Assembly: GCF_002005205.3 (NCBI RefSeq)
Contig: NZ_CP019701.2
Location: 434,001 to 498,000 of the forward strand
Length of the DNA: 64,000 nt
Direction: 5' to 3'
From: Rhizobium rhizogenes
GTDB taxonomy: Bacteria; Pseudomonadota; Alphaproteobacteria; Rhizobiales; Rhizobiaceae
Under the pieces are notes generated by a model. The model ran no database searches. It was not told the DNA's origin and was given only the letters and a program-made list of their open reading frames with translations. Position 1 is the stretch's first letter. The number at the start of each line of letters is the position of its first letter. Below, piece after piece: positions 63,387 to 64,000 of this stretch. A program made the translations under genes and the position numbers.

Positions 63387-64000
63387 TCAGTCGAGGTCGC
63401 CGATCAGTCGCGAGGCTGTCGCTGCATCCGTGCGGCGGATGTCGATCTCGTCGCGGTGTTTGGCCAGCAGTTCGCTCGCCAGCAGCTTTTCAGCAAGGCC
63501 GGCGGGCAGCGAAAGGATGACCCTGTCGCCCTTTTCTTCCGTCGCACCCGTGCTGCGTTTGCCGGCGATCATGCCGCCCGCAACCGTGTTGTTGGTGTCG
63601 GGGTCGATCAGGATGAAGGAGCCGGTCGCCCGGTTCTGTTCATAAGGATCGAATATCGCCGTCTCGTCGAAGGAAAGCCGCACCTTGCCGATGGCGTTCA
63701 TCGGCAGCGAGGTTTCATGCGCCTGCCATTCGCCTTCCTTCAGGTTCAGCTGGCTGACAGGCTGCACGCTGACACGCTGGCGGCGGCTGCCGCTTTTCAG
63801 CCAGTAGCGCTTGCCTGCCTCGATGCCGCCAGGCTGCAACGCCACGATCTGGGCGTCGAAGGCAAGGCCGGTCTGCGGCTGCGCCTCGATGGAGACGATC
63901 ATGTCGCCGCGCGACACATCCACCTGACGGTCGAGGACGAGCGTGACCGCATCGCCCGCGACGGCGGCGTTGCGCACCAGATCGAAGGTGACGATCTGCT
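63387..64000 (-). CDS. cysN: sulfate adenylyltransferase subunit 1 (C-terminal part, cut by window edge)
   Basis: GTPase subunit of ATP sulfurylase, activating sulfate to APS with CysD. The visible 204 codons are the beta-barrel domains after the GTPase domain: VTLVLDRQVDVSRGDMIVS, GKRYWLKSGSRRQRVSV, then the end LNLKEGEWQAHETSLPMNAIGKVRLSFDETAIFDPYEQNRATGSFILIDPDTNNTVAGGMI. The frame runs past the window edge; the GTG at 63977 is internal. Whether a CysC kinase domain is fused on cannot be the case here, since the stop follows the barrel. Confidence 0.88.
   Translation of the reverse strand, partial: QIVTFDLVRNAAVAGDAVTLVLDRQVDVSRGDMIVSIEAQPQTGLAFDAQIVALQPGGIEAGKRYWLKSGSRRQRVSVQPVSQLNLKEGEWQAHETSLPMNAIGKVRLSFDETAIFDPYEQNRATGSFILIDPDTNNTVAGGMIAGKRSTGATEEKGDRVILSLPAGLAEKLLASELLAKHRDEIDIRRTDAATASRLIGDLD

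Overview
The window looks like a piece of the main chromosome of an Agrobacterium/Rhizobium-type alphaproteobacterium. The evidence is the high G+C content, the aa3 cytochrome oxidase cluster coxB-ctaD-ctaB-(43-aa protein)-ctaG-ctaE followed by DUF983 and SURF1 genes, a CcrM-type GANTC methyltransferase, an invasion-associated-locus-B homologue, and several families of rhizobial palindromic intergenic repeats, including RIME-like ones. Species cannot be fixed from the sequence alone. I see no prophage, IS element, CRISPR array, rRNA operon or biosynthetic cluster. The window is mostly core metabolism and maintenance, and the unexpected material lies in intergenic and regulatory DNA.

Layout. 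1-5.7 kb (mostly minus): ribB (cut by the window edge), aroC, a DUF1344 secreted protein, a histidine phosphatase, fabI, a DnaJ-type chaperone and a surface lipoprotein. 5.8-11.7 kb: pdxH, a TauE/SafE transporter, a MazG-like protein, a membrane protein, a HAD hydrolase, a VOC protein, tldD and an ialB-like gene. 12.1-21.9 kb (plus): the cytochrome c oxidase structural and assembly genes, then ispH, thrB and rnhA. 22-26.3 kb: Dabb, peroxiredoxin, DsbD-alpha-like, YqgE, CsbD and a zinc metallopeptidase.

26.6-32.9 kb (minus): a 7TM-PAS-GGDEF-EAL protein translationally coupled to an acetyltransferase, an M16 peptidase and thrC. 33-38.6 kb: a lipoprotein, a HAD protein, a GntR regulator, DUF1284, a secreted beta-repeat protein and ccrM. 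39-49 kb: degP, HAD, mutY, a membrane protein, a DUF721/DciA-like protein, a DsbA-type thioredoxin and smc. 49.6-58.4 kb: a Tat-exported VOC protein, ppdK, small envelope proteins, a dicarboxylate/amino-acid symporter, DUF1499 and an MBL hydrolase. 58.5-64 kb: tRNA-Gln, a lower-GC patch with an orphan lipoprotein, mqo, a lipoprotein, tRNA-Pro, a structured non-coding stretch, a 25-aa membrane peptide and the 3' part of cysN.

How the genes work together. The cox block supplies CuA subunit II, subunit I, heme O synthase, the CuB chaperone CtaG, subunit III and SURF1, that is, most of what is needed to build an aa3 oxidase. A near-perfect FNR/FixK palindrome just before coxB suggests oxygen control. 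thrB and thrC (threonine synthesis) are both present but 10 kb apart. ccrM (with CtrA-like half-sites), the DciA-like gene and smc form a loose cell-cycle and chromosome group. Several exported thiol proteins (DsbA-like, DsbD-alpha-like) and many lipoproteins serve the envelope. No wholly new system was found. The best leads are the putative FNR/FixK and CtrA sites, two candidate small RNAs (about 38.76-38.93 kb and 48.90-49.05 kb), the triple CTCGAGAATGC element before the symporter gene, the structured region after tRNA-Pro, and the three dispersed repeat families.
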